From positions 227,458-291,457 of the forward strand of contig NZ_JAMQBK010000031.1 in the NCBI RefSeq assembly GCF_023701485.1: a stretch of 64,000 nucleotides of DNA, written 5' to 3'. The stretch comes from Aporhodopirellula aestuarii. Its GTDB lineage: Bacteria; Planctomycetota; Planctomycetia; Pirellulales; Pirellulaceae. The notes beneath the pieces were generated by a model. The model ran no database searches. It saw only the letters and a list, made by a program, of their open reading frames with translations, and was not told the DNA's origin. The stretch's first letter is position 1. Every line of letters starts with the position of its first letter. Below are positions 54,004 to 64,000 of the stretch, in pieces. Made by a program: the position numbers and the translations under genes.

Positions 54004-55866
54004 ATGAATACTCGAACCCCCATGAAGCGAGTCCCAATTTTTTTTGTTGGCACTGCGTTGCTGACGGCGTTGGCGCCGATGATCACCGCCGCTGAAAAGC
54101 CGAATATCTTATGGATTGTCACCGACGATCAGCGTCCGGATTCGGTCAGGGCATTCAACCGGTTGGTTGATGGAAAAGACGAGAGTCCACTTGGATACGT
54201 TGAATCCCCTCACATCGACAAACTTGCAGCTGAAGGGATCCTGTTCACTCGGGCAATGTGTAACTCTCCCGCTTGTGGTCCGTCACGTGGCTCGATGCAC
54301 TCAGGGCGATATCCGTTTCGCCATGGTCATTACGCATTCGAATTGACGCATCAGAATCCTGATTTCGTACGACCAGTCGTTCCGCAAATAATCCGCGAGC
54401 ATGGCTATGCCACCGCAGCCTTCGGAAAAGACGATCCGTATATCTACCGATGGGGTCCCGGCCAGGGCTTCCATGACCCAGGATTCTATGACGTGCGTGT
54501 TCACGACAAGAACGGCTTACAACGTGGAGGCATCGGCGATGTCGCCACGCTGGAAGCCTTCGGCAAAGGCGGCTATTTAGGCGGCACCGAGGTGGTGTTC
54601 TATCCCGACGGAACAAAGCGGACGTATTTCCTCCAACGCAAGGACGGAAAACTGAACGAAGAGGATCTCGCCGCGATCGCGCGAACCAACAAGGAACTCG
54701 ACATCCTGCGTTCTTACACCAATGGGGGTAACAAATCGCTCATCTTTGGCGGCGTCAACCCGAAACCAGCGGAGGACACCGCTGACGCACACATCGCGAC
54801 GGAGATGAAAAACTATCTCGCCAACGCCGGACGCACCTACAAGACACTTTGGGGCCAAGAACTGCAGGGCGCCAACACAGCAAAACCTCAGTTCATTCAT
54901 TTGGGCTTTCACTTCCCCCACACACCGGTACTCCCACCCAAATCTTTCCGCGACCGTTTTCAAACCAAGAAGTATCGCGTGCCGGATTTCGACAAAGAAG
55001 AACTCGCCAAGTTCCCGCCGCAATTGCTACGTCTCTACAACAGTTGCAAAGTCGATGGCATGACCGAAGCTGAAAAACAGCAAGCGATTCAGGACTACTA
55101 TGCGTTCTGCGCACACGGCGACTCACAGCTGGGCGAAGCCGTTGAGGCGTTTAAGGCCTACTGCAAGTCCGCGAACCAGGAGTACTTGATCGTCTTCACC
55201 ATCGGCGATCACAGTTGGCACCTCGGCGAACAAGGGATCGAAGCGAAGTTTGGTCCATGGGGACAGTCGGTCGCGAATGCCGCGATCCTGGTCTCCTCTG
55301 ACAAAAACCTGATCCCGGCCGGCGGACACTACGACAAAATGGTCGAATTTGTGGACTTTGCTCCCACACTGCTGGCGGCCGGCGGCGTGGATATCCAAGC
55401 CTCTAAGTTTGACTTCCTCGACGGCGTGAGTTTATTCGACGTATTCAACGGCACCGCGCCACCGCGCGAATATACCCTCGGTGAGATCCACCTCGTCGCC
55501 GGACCGCGAGCCTACATGTATACGGACAGATTTCGGTTCTCTATGCGCAGCCGACCGTTCCCTGGACAAGTCAATGAACAGAACATGGGTCAGAACATCA
55601 GTTGGGCACTCGAGGCTCCGGTCGAAAAGCTGGACCTCGCGTTGTACGACCTGAAACACGATCCTCTCGAACGCAACAACGTCGCGAACGATCCCAACTA
55701 TCGCGAACTCGCCGGGTGGTTCCGAAACAAACTCGGCAACATCGTTCTCGGCGATGGACGTATCGAGTGCGACTGGTCGCAAGCGAACCGTTACTCGCTG
55801 AGTGACTTTGCAAAGGGCGCCGACGACAAGCACGCGGACATCCCTGAAAACCTCATTCCCAACTAA
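54004..55866 (+). CDS. Exported sulfatase
   Basis: 620 residues from ATG 54004. Signal peptide ([20 protein letters not shown]), then [14 protein letters not shown] with the metal-binding Asp pair (41-42) and the active-site motif [12 protein letters not shown] with Cys91, the residue converted to formylglycine. Further ligands are in [14 protein letters not shown] and [14 protein letters not shown]. The family hydrolyses sulfate esters on glycans and needs calcium. It closely resembles the sulfatase at 57342-59168 (shared GYVESPxxDx[11 protein letters not shown], FDKxEL), so the two are paralogs flanking the GH117 gene. Confidence 0.93.
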   Translation: MNTRTPMKRVPIFFVGTALLTALAPMITAAEKPNILWIVTDDQRPDSVRAFNRLVDGKDESPLGYVESPHIDKLAAEGILFTRAMCNSPACGPSRGSMHSGRYPFRHGHYAFELTHQNPDFVRPVVPQIIREHGYATAAFGKDDPYIYRWGPGQGFHDPGFYDVRVHDKNGLQRGGIGDVATLEAFGKGGYLGGTEVVFYPDGTKRTYFLQRKDGKLNEEDLAAIARTNKELDILRSYTNGGNKSLIFGGVNPKPAEDTADAHIATEMKNYLANAGRTYKTLWGQELQGANTAKPQFIHLGFHFPHTPVLPPKSFRDRFQTKKYRVPDFDKEELAKFPPQLLRLYNSCKVDGMTEAEKQQAIQDYYAFCAHGDSQLGEAVEAFKAYCKSANQEYLIVFTIGDHSWHLGEQGIEAKFGPWGQSVANAAILVSSDKNLIPAGGHYDKMVEFVDFAPTLLAAGGVDIQASKFDFLDGVSLFDVFNGTAPPREYTLGEIHLVAGPRAYMYTDRFRFSMRSRPFPGQVNEQNMGQNISWALEAPVEKLDLALYDLKHDPLERNNVANDPNYRELAGWFRNKLGNIVLGDGRIECDWSQANRYSLSDFAKGADDKHADIPENLIPN

Positions 55867-56003
55867 CAACGTGCAAAGAAAAAGCGTTCGCGAATGACAA
55901 GGCAAAATGGCGGAGTGGAAGTCGCCAAGACATTCCTGCGCTGACGACACGAGACGCAACGAGCGCAGGCCAAATGGAAATCCGATCACACAAGGCGAAT
56001 TGA

Positions 56004-57317
56004 ATGATGACGAACTTATTAAAACTCTCTTTCAGCTTGGCGGCGTTGCTTGTCGTCTTTGGCCAAAGCGATGCATCCAGTGAAGACGAAAACACCCCCG
56101 CACCAGCTTTCCCCTACTTGGTCCCCGACGAGAAACCGGATCGGCCTCTGAGCACCGCGGTGCAGCGTAACTATGACGCTTACTCCTCCATCCGCCCCGA
56201 ACAAAACGAACTGTTTACCCAGTTCAAATACACCAAGCTCAAGGGCTTTGACTACAACGATGGCGATGGCACGATTACACGCCGCGATCCATCCAAAGTG
56301 ATCTTTGCCAACGGCAAGTACTACGTGTGGTACACCTGTCGCAAAACGCCGGTCAAACCGGTCGGCATGTCGCGGGCCGCCGAGGCCACCGATGTGATCC
56401 CTTCCGCCGACTGGGATTTGGCAGACATCTATTACGCCACCTCCAAAGATGGCTTTACATGGCAAGAACAGGGCGTGGCCGTGCCTCGACCGCCCAAGCC
56501 CAACCCTGGTTGGCGTTCGGTTACCACCACGGACATTCTCGTTTGGGAAGGAAAATACTATCTCTATTACCAAGCCTTCATGGAAGCCAGTGGACTGCGA
56601 GGTGACTACTGCCCCGTAGCGGTTTCTTATGCAGATTCACCGGACGGACCTTGGACGCCAGCCAACAAAATCGTCATCCCCAATGGTGCCGAAGGCGAGT
56701 GGGATCAGCATGCGATCCATGATCCGTATCCACTCGTCCACAACGGAAAAATCTACCTGTACTACAAGTCGGATTTTGACGAACGGCCTGAACTCACCCC
56801 CTCCAAAGTCCGCATGCACGGTCTAGCGATCGCCGACAATCCGCTGGGGCCGTTTACCAAACACCCGCTCAATCCGGTGATCAATTCCGGTCACGAGACG
56901 ACGTTGTTCCCGTTCAAAAAGGGAGTTGCCGCGTTCGTCATCCGTGACGGGATGGAACGCAACACGATCCAGTACGCCGAGGATTGGGTGAGCTTCAAGA
57001 TCGCCTCGATCGTCGAGTTGATGCCGAATGCCGCGGGCCCATTTGTCCCCGACGCGTTTACCGACACGGAGGACGGCATTGGGATCACCTGGGGCATTTC
57101 GCACTTCACCAATGCCGCAAATGACTGGAACCGAAACCATTCAGTCTTGACCCGGTTTGATTGCGACCTAAGCCGCAACGTGGATGACCCGCAGATGAAG
57201 GGGCACCACATGAATCTCACTCCCGAGTTCCACTACAAGCAAGGACTCAGCGGCAAGCAACGTGAACGCGTCACACGCGAGACCGCAGAACTGAACAAGC
57301 CATCGGCACAAAACTGA
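56004..57317 (+). CDS. GH117-family glycosidase (3,6-anhydro-galactosidase type)
   Basis: 437 residues with a signal peptide (LLKLSFSLAALLVVFGQSDA). Strong resemblance to GH117 enzymes: FTQFKYTKLKGFDYNDGDGT, ITRRDPSKVIFANGKYYVWY, IYYATSKDGFTWQEQGVAVP, WRSVTTTDILVWEGKYYLYY, PNGAEGEWDQHAIHDPYPLV, NPVINSGHETTLFPFKKGVA and PDAFTDTEDGIGITWGISHF. The Asp of RRDPS, the Asp of IHDPY and the Glu of GHETT sit where the catalytic residues of the five-bladed propeller are expected. Known members release 3,6-anhydro-L-galactose from neoagaro-oligosaccharides. A related anhydro-sugar or sulfated galactan is possible here, given the four sulfatases around it. Confidence 0.9.
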   Translation: MMTNLLKLSFSLAALLVVFGQSDASSEDENTPAPAFPYLVPDEKPDRPLSTAVQRNYDAYSSIRPEQNELFTQFKYTKLKGFDYNDGDGTITRRDPSKVIFANGKYYVWYTCRKTPVKPVGMSRAAEATDVIPSADWDLADIYYATSKDGFTWQEQGVAVPRPPKPNPGWRSVTTTDILVWEGKYYLYYQAFMEASGLRGDYCPVAVSYADSPDGPWTPANKIVIPNGAEGEWDQHAIHDPYPLVHNGKIYLYYKSDFDERPELTPSKVRMHGLAIADNPLGPFTKHPLNPVINSGHETTLFPFKKGVAAFVIRDGMERNTIQYAEDWVSFKIASIVELMPNAAGPFVPDAFTDTEDGIGITWGISHFTNAANDWNRNHSVLTRFDCDLSRNVDDPQMKGHHMNLTPEFHYKQGLSGKQRERVTRETAELNKPSAQN

Positions 57318-57341
57318 AAACGAGCAAACAGAGAATCTAAA

Positions 57342-59168
57342 ATGAGAAACGTCCTATTCGCCGCGATCTGCCTAGCCTTGGGGGCTGTCGCTCACGCCGA
57401 GTCGCCGCCCCCACAACCGAACGTGTTGTGGATTTTGACCGACGACCACCGTTACGATTCGATCCGCGCGTTCAACAATATGTTGCACGGCCGCGAAATG
57501 AGCGAACTGGGTTACGTCGAATCGCCCAACACGGATCGACTGGCCAAGATGGGAACGACGTTTATCAACACCTATTGCCAAGCACAAGGCTGTGCACCGT
57601 CACGTGCGTCCATGCACCTGGGCCGCTACCCATTCCGTTCGGGCGTCTACGAATTTGAGTACCACAACAACAACGCCGAACACTGCCGACCGACGCTGCC
57701 CGAATGCATGGCGGAACTAGGCTACCAAACGACACACATCGGAAAGCTGGGCGTTCGCCTAAAGACTATTAAAGGTAAATGGGCCGCATCGCACCCGATG
57801 TACCAACAGAGCTTCTACTTCAAAGACCTAGCCAAAGATGGCTTGTGTGCGTGGGGCAAGGATTGGATTTCGGAAATCAACGGCATGAAGTTTGACAAGC
57901 CGTTTCAAAGCCTTGAGTTTTTTGTTACCCCGGAAGGCAAGTTCGAATACTGCTCGCTGGAACTCGAAAAAATCATGCCTGAGTTCGCGGGGACCTGCGC
58001 CGACACGACCGAAAAGTATGACCTGCTGCGTCATTACAATCCGAAGAAGGGCAAGCACATTGACAACGGCATGATTTTGGCCGGCGTCAGTTCCCGCGAA
58101 GCCGGAAAAACGCGTGACGGTTACTACGCATCGATCTTCGTGGACTATCTCAATAACAAGAACCAATCCTTCCAAGTCGGATCCAGAGAATACGACGGCG
58201 TCGACACGTCCAAGCCGTTGTTTTGTCACATCGGTTTTGACTTCCCCCATACCCCCGTGCTGCCTCCCGCCGATTTCCGCGAGCGTTTTCAACAACACAC
58301 CTACAAGGTTCCTGTCTTTGACAAGCAGGAATTGGAAACGATGCCCGCTCAGCTGAAAAAGCAGGTAATGCACGGCTATTCGGATCATTTCACCGATACC
58401 GAAAAGCAGGCGATGGTCCAAGACTACTACGCGTTTTGTGCTTACGGTGATGTCCTGGTTGGCCAAGCCGTTGACTCCTTCATCGAGTACAGCGAGTCGC
58501 AGCAACAACCTTGGACGATCGTCTATGTCTGTGGCGATCACGGCTGGAAGCTCAACGATCACGGATCGGTTTCCAAATTCACTCCATGGGATGTCGATAG
58601 CCACAATCCGATCATCGTCGTTTCATCGGACAAGAAAGCGTTTCCGGCCGACAAGGTCGTTACCGATTTCACCGAGTTTGTGGACATCATGCCGACGATC
58701 CTGGCCGCAGGTGGAGCCAACCTGGACGACGCGAAATATGACTACCTCGACGGCAAGGACTTAGCAGGAATCGTTTCAGGCGAGATCCCAGCCCGCGACT
58801 ATGTGATCGGCGAAAGCCACGCCGTGATCGGGCCTCGTGCGTTCATCCGCACCAAAGACTACGTGTTCTCGATGCAAACACGTCCCGGCAAGAAGCGTGG
58901 TGAAGACATGGATTGGGCACGAACCGCCTCGTACCAGGATCTCGATCCGGCGCTCTATCACATGCCGACCGACCCCAAAGAAGTGAACAACCTAGCGTTC
59001 AATCCGGAACACCAGCACGTCGCCAAGGCGATGCAGCAGAAGCTGCTCAACATTGTGCTCGGTGACAACCGCGTCGAAGTGGACTGGGGTGACAACAAAG
59101 CGTTGGGAACGACGGTCTTCCGCAGCAACTTCGCCCCCGGTGCCCATGACGGCAAACTAAATTTTTAA
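57342..59168 (+). CDS. Exported sulfatase, paralog of the 54004 gene
   Basis: 608 residues, starts 25 bp after the GH117 stop. Signal peptide ([20 protein letters not shown]), [14 protein letters not shown], active-site [15 protein letters not shown] with Cys84, [17 protein letters not shown], and [20 protein letters not shown] with the late metal ligands. Like its paralog it keeps all core residues, but differs in the substrate loops (an insertion [20 protein letters not shown]). Probably removes sulfate from a different position of the same glycan. Confidence 0.93.
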   Translation: MRNVLFAAICLALGAVAHAESPPPQPNVLWILTDDHRYDSIRAFNNMLHGREMSELGYVESPNTDRLAKMGTTFINTYCQAQGCAPSRASMHLGRYPFRSGVYEFEYHNNNAEHCRPTLPECMAELGYQTTHIGKLGVRLKTIKGKWAASHPMYQQSFYFKDLAKDGLCAWGKDWISEINGMKFDKPFQSLEFFVTPEGKFEYCSLELEKIMPEFAGTCADTTEKYDLLRHYNPKKGKHIDNGMILAGVSSREAGKTRDGYYASIFVDYLNNKNQSFQVGSREYDGVDTSKPLFCHIGFDFPHTPVLPPADFRERFQQHTYKVPVFDKQELETMPAQLKKQVMHGYSDHFTDTEKQAMVQDYYAFCAYGDVLVGQAVDSFIEYSESQQQPWTIVYVCGDHGWKLNDHGSVSKFTPWDVDSHNPIIVVSSDKKAFPADKVVTDFTEFVDIMPTILAAGGANLDDAKYDYLDGKDLAGIVSGEIPARDYVIGESHAVIGPRAFIRTKDYVFSMQTRPGKKRGEDMDWARTASYQDLDPALYHMPTDPKEVNNLAFNPEHQHVAKAMQQKLLNIVLGDNRVEVDWGDNKALGTTVFRSNFAPGAHDGKLNF

Positions 59169-59188
59169 TCTTCTTAGGAAATAGAAAC

Positions 59189-60709
59189 TTGTTCAAAATA
59201 ATCGTACTCGCACTCGTTGCCGTAGCAGTTTGGGTAACTCCACTGCCTGCCACCGACAAACCGAACATCGTGTTCATTCTTGCCGATGATCTCGGTCTCG
59301 GCGACGTCAGCTATTACGCGAAAACCATTCAGAACCAAGAACCGGTCGTGTCCACGCCCAACATTGATTCGTTGGCGGCGCAGGGACTTTGGTTTACCGA
59401 TGGGCATTCGGCCACGGCGTTATGCGCACCAACCCGCTACGCAGTGATGAGCGGCAACAACAACTATCGTTCGTACGCGCCCGCGGGTGTCTGGAGCACG
59501 TTTGCTCCCACGGCATTCAAGGAGGGTGAAGTCACGCTCGGCACCGTGGTTCGCGATGCCGGATACAGCACGGGCTTCATCGGCAAATGGCACCTCGGTG
59601 GTGACTTTTACGTTCCTGGTACAAAAGAGATTTATCGCGGAGCAAAGTCTGGTGACCTGATTGAGAAAGTGGACGTGACTCGATGGATCGGCGGCGGCCC
59701 AAAGTATTGCGGATTTGATTACGACTTCACCGCACCCTGCGGGATCCAAGGCCCCATCTACCTGTTCTACGAAAACCAGCGATGGTCTCCGTGGGCGGAC
59801 GATTCTGAAATTGTCTTCTTCAACGAGCAGACGGCCAAAAACCCCAAGGACGTCAGTGACAAGGGTCCGGGTCCAGGAGATTCCAATTGGGACACACGTG
59901 AGGTCGGTAAGATTCTATCGTCCAAGGCGGTGGACTTCATTCAATCCGGCGCCCAGAGCGACAAGCCGTTCTTTCTTTATTACTGCAGCCCGATGGTGCA
60001 CTTGCCGCACTGTCCGACCGACGAATTCGACGGCCGGAAAGTCAGAGGCAGCTCGGTCACCGCACACCTCGACATGCTCGCGGATCTCGATATGCAGGTG
60101 AAGCGTATTGTCGATGCATTGAAAGCCAGCGGTGAGTTTGAGAACACGCTCATTGTTTTCTCCGCGGACAACGGCGGGTTGCAGGACGGGAAAGCAACCA
60201 CGGCAATCGGATACCAGCCCGGCGGTGAATGGAACGGATCCAAAAACTCGCCCCTGGAAGGTGGACACCGCGTTCCAACCTTTGCGGTCTGGCCGGGGCA
60301 TATCAAGCCCGGCATCACAAACGAGTTGGCAGTTAACCAGGACATGGTCGCTACATTTGCGGCGCTCGTTGGCACCGAAATCCCAAAAGGCCAAGCCCAG
60401 GATTCAAACAACCTGCTGCCACTGCTCACCGGGAAGGGCAGTTTTCAACAGCGTGACTTTTTCATCAACCAAGCCGGGTCGAGACAAGAATTGATGTTCC
60501 GCAAGATGCCGTGGAAGCTGATCATCCAGAGCAACTTCAAACGCACAAGCTTTGAACCCAAATCGCTCTACAACTTGCAAAACGATCCGCACGAAAAACG
60601 CAACCTGATCAACAATCCGGAATTTAAAACCGTGGTCGATCAGATGTTTAGCGAATACATGGACATCGTGAAATCCGGCCGCCCGACAGCCCCCCGTCAA
60701 TCGCAGTGA
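59189..60709 (+). CDS. Exported arylsulfatase-type sulfatase
   Basis: 506 residues, TTG start. Signal peptide ([20 protein letters not shown]), [18 protein letters not shown], active site [13 protein letters not shown] with Cys79, [13 protein letters not shown] with the Lys/His pair, and [17 protein letters not shown]. This is a different sulfatase subfamily from the two upstream (ADDLGxGD type; CAPTR instead of CxPSR). C-terminus ends [19 protein letters not shown] as usual. Twenty bp separate it from the preceding sulfatase, so it is likely in the same transcript. Confidence 0.93.
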   Translation: MFKIIVLALVAVAVWVTPLPATDKPNIVFILADDLGLGDVSYYAKTIQNQEPVVSTPNIDSLAAQGLWFTDGHSATALCAPTRYAVMSGNNNYRSYAPAGVWSTFAPTAFKEGEVTLGTVVRDAGYSTGFIGKWHLGGDFYVPGTKEIYRGAKSGDLIEKVDVTRWIGGGPKYCGFDYDFTAPCGIQGPIYLFYENQRWSPWADDSEIVFFNEQTAKNPKDVSDKGPGPGDSNWDTREVGKILSSKAVDFIQSGAQSDKPFFLYYCSPMVHLPHCPTDEFDGRKVRGSSVTAHLDMLADLDMQVKRIVDALKASGEFENTLIVFSADNGGLQDGKATTAIGYQPGGEWNGSKNSPLEGGHRVPTFAVWPGHIKPGITNELAVNQDMVATFAALVGTEIPKGQAQDSNNLLPLLTGKGSFQQRDFFINQAGSRQELMFRKMPWKLIIQSNFKRTSFEPKSLYNLQNDPHEKRNLINNPEFKTVVDQMFSEYMDIVKSGRPTAPRQSQ

Positions 60710-60790
60710 GCGGATTCATTCCGTGCAGATCCCGCAATGAATCCGCATCGTTTCACGCCCACATACCAGTGATGAACGAAACTTACCCCC

Positions 60791-62218
60791 ATGAGCAAGA
60801 TTCAAAGAAAACGCATGACACTTTTGCCCCCTACAGCGTCCCGTTTGTCGAAAGCCATTACGATCTTTCTTATCGGACTTCCTTCACTGCTGCCTGCGGC
60901 CGCGCCCACGCCTCCGAACGTCATCGTCATTCTTGCCGACGACCTCGGTTATGGCATCGTCAACTCGTACGGCGGAGATCCGAAACGCGTCACCACTCCC
61001 AACATCGACCGACTCGCCGCTGAGGGTGCGAAATTCACCGAGGGCTATGTTACCTGTTCCGTCTGCGGCCCCTCCCGGGCCGGTCTCATGACGGGCCGCT
61101 ATCAGCAGCGTTTCGGCATCTACGCGAACTGCGACAACCAAGCCAAAAACAGCGGGGTGCCGGGTGATCAAACCCTGATGTCGCGTTACTTCAAAGACGC
61201 CGGATACGCCACCGCGATGATCGGCAAATGGCACCTCGGCACCAAAAAGCCAGGGCAACATCCGTTGGAAAGAGGGTTTGATGAATACTATGGCTTCGAC
61301 AGCGCGCAGACCGACTTTTTTGAGTCCCCTATTCTGTTCGATGGCCGCACCAAGGTGGAACAGCACGATTATCTCACGCGTGAATTTACCGACCGGGCCA
61401 TCCGTTTCATGGAAAAGTCCGGTGACACTCCGTTCTTTGTCTACCTAGCTTACAATGCAGTTCACGGACCTAACCAAGCCCCGAAAGAAACCACGGCGCG
61501 TTTTTCTGGATTTCCAAAGCACGAGTTGGTCGAGGCAGCAATGGTTGCGGAGCTTGATTCGGGCATCGGACGGGTTCTCGATGCACTCGACAAGTCCGGC
61601 AAAGCCAAGGACACACTGATTTTCTTTCTCAGCGACAACGGCGGTCTTCCTTATTGGTGGAAGGGCAGCAACGGCAACTTGCGTGGACTCAAACGCTTTC
61701 AGTTTGACGGTGGCAACAAGGTCCCGTTCATCGTCCGTTGGCCGGCTGCCGTGGCGGCGGATCAAGTCCGAACCCAGCCTGTCATCTCGCTCGACATCCT
61801 GCCCACCGCGCTTGCCGCCGCCGGCATTCCTACTCCTGAGAACGAGGTGCTCGACGGCATCGATTTGCTGCCTTCACTCAAAGCCCAACAGGATTTGCAA
61901 CCCGATCGCCCGCTGTTCTGGGCGGGATCACACTTTGAATGCACCGACATTAAGAGCGACTGCTGGGAAAACCATGACAATCCGCCACCAGCGTGGGCAG
62001 TTCGCAAAGGCAAATGGAAGCTTATCCAGATCATGGAGCATGGAAGACCGATGCTCTTCAACATCGCCAACGATCCATCCGAATCGAACGACCTCATCGC
62101 TCAAAACCCGGAAGTCGCTTCCGAGATGCAGCGTGCCTTTGCGAAGTGGTTTCAGATCGGCGCGGACCCAATCGCGTGGAACCGTGTGTATTTCCAACAA
62201 CTTAAAGCCATCCGTTGA
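60791..62218 (+). CDS. Exported sulfatase
   Basis: 475 residues. Signal peptide (AITIFLIGLPSLLPAAAPTP), NVIVILADDLGYGIVNSYGG, active site CGPSRAGLMTGRYQ with Cys92 (a second Cys lies three residues before it), ATAMIGKWHLGTKKPGQHPL, and LIFFLSDNGGLPYWWKGSNG. Arylsulfatase A-like subfamily, distinct from the other three. Its stop overlaps the start of the next gene (TGATG), so the esterase and this sulfatase are probably made together and work on the same substrate. Confidence 0.93.
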   Translation: MSKIQRKRMTLLPPTASRLSKAITIFLIGLPSLLPAAAPTPPNVIVILADDLGYGIVNSYGGDPKRVTTPNIDRLAAEGAKFTEGYVTCSVCGPSRAGLMTGRYQQRFGIYANCDNQAKNSGVPGDQTLMSRYFKDAGYATAMIGKWHLGTKKPGQHPLERGFDEYYGFDSAQTDFFESPILFDGRTKVEQHDYLTREFTDRAIRFMEKSGDTPFFVYLAYNAVHGPNQAPKETTARFSGFPKHELVEAAMVAELDSGIGRVLDALDKSGKAKDTLIFFLSDNGGLPYWWKGSNGNLRGLKRFQFDGGNKVPFIVRWPAAVAADQVRTQPVISLDILPTALAAAGIPTPENEVLDGIDLLPSLKAQQDLQPDRPLFWAGSHFECTDIKSDCWENHDNPPPAWAVRKGKWKLIQIMEHGRPMLFNIANDPSESNDLIAQNPEVASEMQRAFAKWFQIGADPIAWNRVYFQQLKAIR

Positions 62219-63207
62219 TGGCTTCGATTATGAAACGATCACGTGTGTTGGCAACGTTCGCTACTTTTTTCATCGCATCCACGCTAGCGTTCGCTGTGGA
62301 GCCTCGTCTTGAGAAAGACTCGACTGAAGTACTGACAGTTCCGATCCTCTCCGATGGTCCGCCAGCTGCAGGAAAACGCGTCGCTGTGACCGCTCCCGAG
62401 TATGTGGGAACGGATGTGTTCCATACTCTTTACCTTCCGCAAGACTGGAAACCAAACGGCGAGCCGCTTCCGATCATCTTTGAGTACACGGGTAATTATT
62501 TTCCACAGAGCGGCTCAACCGGTCAGCCGGAAGACGCGGCTCTCGGGTTTGGTCTTTCCGGCGGAAAATACATTTGGGTTTCTCTCCCGTATATCAACGA
62601 GGTCGGCAATGGCAACGCTCGAACTTGGTGGGGCGACGAGAAAGCGACGGTGGAATACGCCAAGCGGAACGTGCCAAGAATCATCCGCCAATTCGGTGCC
62701 GATCCTAATGCAGTGTTCCTGTGTGGGTTCTCGCGGGGCGCAATCGGCGTGAACTACCTCGGACTTCACGATGACGAAATCGCGAACCTTTGGACTGCGT
62801 TCATTACCCACGATCATTTTGATGGGGTGAAGGAATGGAAACCGCCTTGGGGAGCACCTCTGGAACACTATCAACGCGAGGCGAGGAAGCGTCTGGTGCG
62901 AGTCGGAGATCGACCGTATTGGGTCAGCCAAAATGGTACCGTCAGCGAGACGGAACGATTCGTTCGATCTGTCTTCCCCCTCCCCAGCCAATTTTCGTTT
63001 GCGAGCATCAACACTCAAAAAATACTGGGTGGCTTTCCCAATGAGATCGCAAAATCAGCACACACTGACCGCTGGCCTCTCAAGCCCAGCAGTTACCGCA
63101 ATGATGTTTGGACATGGATGAATTACGTTGCCAGTGGCCATGGCAAACGAGACGAACAGACTTACGAGAATCACTTCGAACGCCCCGAAACACAACAGCA
63201 AAAGTAA
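62218..63207 (+). CDS. Exported alpha/beta-hydrolase (esterase-like)
   Basis: 329 residues from ATG 62218, sharing one base with the sulfatase stop. Signal peptide (VLATFATFFIASTLAFAVEP). Alpha/beta-hydrolase features: LPIIFEYTGNYFPQSG after the first strands, the nucleophile elbow CGFSRGAIGVNYLG (Ser near residue 172), and a late TAFITHDHFDGVKEW with a possible acid or His. It resembles the plasmid-like phospholipase/carboxylesterase group and may remove acyl or methyl esters from a glycan. The catalytic His is probably in the last 40 residues (YVASGHGKRDEQ). Confidence 0.8.
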   Translation: MASIMKRSRVLATFATFFIASTLAFAVEPRLEKDSTEVLTVPILSDGPPAAGKRVAVTAPEYVGTDVFHTLYLPQDWKPNGEPLPIIFEYTGNYFPQSGSTGQPEDAALGFGLSGGKYIWVSLPYINEVGNGNARTWWGDEKATVEYAKRNVPRIIRQFGADPNAVFLCGFSRGAIGVNYLGLHDDEIANLWTAFITHDHFDGVKEWKPPWGAPLEHYQREARKRLVRVGDRPYWVSQNGTVSETERFVRSVFPLPSQFSFASINTQKILGGFPNEIAKSAHTDRWPLKPSSYRNDVWTWMNYVASGHGKRDEQTYENHFERPETQQQK

Positions 63208-63538
63208 TCAGCGATCGTTGCCGCTCATCCTGCTGGGCCGTGAAAACGATTCGACAAACCGCTCATTGAGTAAAGGGCGTCAACTAATTCCGCCGACGCG
63301 TCCATGACGAACAATCGCCATTGGGTTCTGGGCATTCTTTTGTAACGACCGATTTCCAAACTTAGCAGCGGATACGAGTTGGTAGATCAACCAGCGTCCG
63401 GCTTCGCCGCTGATCTATACACTCGCGTTGCCCCAGGATCGTCGCGAAGCATCGGACATTTACCAGAAACCAACGCAGCTATCGGTAGAAAACCGACAGA
63501 ATTTGGCAAGGAGCGAACTGCAAAGTTTGAGCGTGCCA

Positions 63539-63643
63539 AATCGCTTAGGTAAGTGGTTGTATGATATACAGGATGATCCACACGACGTTGACGACTTAAC
63601 AGAGCAATATCCAAAGGTCATTAAGCAAATCAGCAGGCTTGAC
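63539..63643 (+). pseudogene. Sulfatase C-terminal fragment
   Basis: The translation NRLGKWLYDIQDDPHDVDDL and TEQYPKVIKQISRL matches the C-terminal signature of sulfatases (compare [19 protein letters not shown] in the 59189 gene). Nothing sulfatase-like precedes it in frame and the active-site half is absent, so this is a remnant of a fifth sulfatase gene. Confidence 0.7.
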
Positions 63644-63805
63644 TTGCAGCGGCATAAAATGATTGTCCTGTTCACGACCGACCACACAAACATCTTAGAA
63701 AGCACGGTACTCTTGGAGATTCGTTGCCTCACACGGGAGGCACTAATCAGGTACATAGAAGTGATTCGGTATAACGACAATTCCGCTGATCGTGATCGGA
63801 TCGGC

Positions 63806-63894
63806 GTAGGCCGGACCAAGGAGCCTAAGCGACGCAGTTCCGACACGACTGAGCAAGTGAATGCCGGAACTCGCAAAGCCTCGGTCCGGCCTAC
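63806..63894. repeat. Large imperfect inverted repeat, candidate dispersed element
   Basis: GTAGGCCGGACC (63806-63817) is the perfect complement of GGTCCGGCCTAC (63883-63894). The inner parts pair imperfectly (GCGACGCAGTTCCG with CGGAACTCGC), giving an approximately 90-nt cruciform or hairpin. No coding content. It has the look of a REP- or MITE-like intergenic unit. Confidence 0.7.
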
Positions 63895-64000
63895 AGTTCG
63901 CGGCAGTTTCGCCAGATGATTCCTGCATACCTGCTTAGTATTTGGATTCGGTTGCTTCGCCAGGGCAGGGGACACGATCGTTGGCGGGAGACATTCAGAC

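Larger units (their letters stand above)
63208..64000. other. Terminal 0.8 kb, decayed sequence and repeats
   Basis: No intact gene. It holds a sulfatase C-terminal remnant (63539-63643), a large inverted repeat (63806-63894) and a short GGGCA run at the end. The long frame 63428-63919 is not a plausible intact protein. Confidence 0.6.

Overview
The window looks like chromosomal DNA from a planctomycete of the Pirellulaceae (Rhodopirellula-like). The grounds are the gene content: YebC, a YyaL-type thioredoxin-fold protein, a serine/threonine kinase followed by a sigma-like protein, many sulfatases, YdjY and DUF4178 proteins, and a histone-H1-like lysine tail. Moderately high G+C, frequent GTG/TTG starts and overlapping stop/start codons fit as well. 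This placement rests on resemblance, not on a database search.

Layout. Positions 1-6054 hold a large hypothetical protein on the minus strand, then a tightly coupled plus-strand trio (YdjY lipoprotein, 3-hydroxyacyl-CoA dehydrogenase, exported amidohydrolase). aroB and an exported SH3 protein follow. Positions 10635-18069 are an information-processing block: nusA, infB, rbfA, an HhH-GPD-fold protein with an H1-like tail, and yebC. A GNAT protein and a YyaL-family protein lie on the minus strand. Positions 21477-25703 form a polyamine-linked membrane cluster: S-adenosylmethionine decarboxylase, DUF4178 protein, a 55-residue Gly-rich membrane peptide, DUF350 protein and membrane-anchored spermidine synthase. 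Next come a MurB-like and an FtsQ-like gene, a GNAT-nitrilase fusion, queC and a YhaM-type nuclease. A kinase and a sigma-like protein precede a flagellar block (flhA, flhF, small membrane protein, fliA) and a glycosyltransferase. Several small genes, csrA and tRNA-Glu(UUC) follow.

Positions 45306-52528 are a seven-gene minus-strand operon. In order of transcription it encodes an exported FN3-like protein, a sodium/solute symporter, a 39-residue membrane peptide, an aspartate-carbamoyltransferase-like protein, an asparagine synthase, an M20 ureido-type amidohydrolase and an isochorismatase-type hydrolase. This looks like an undescribed carbamoyl/ureido-compound pathway with its own transporter, and it is the leading candidate for a new system.

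Positions 54004-63207 are a polysaccharide-utilisation block: four sulfatases, a GH117-type glycosidase and an alpha/beta-hydrolase, all apparently exported. It probably attacks a sulfated red-algal galactan (agar/porphyran type). It is followed by a decayed sulfatase fragment and a large inverted repeat.

A dispersed GGGCA pentamer repeat occurs between genes and once inside a coding region, where it adds about 40 residues to a glycosyltransferase.
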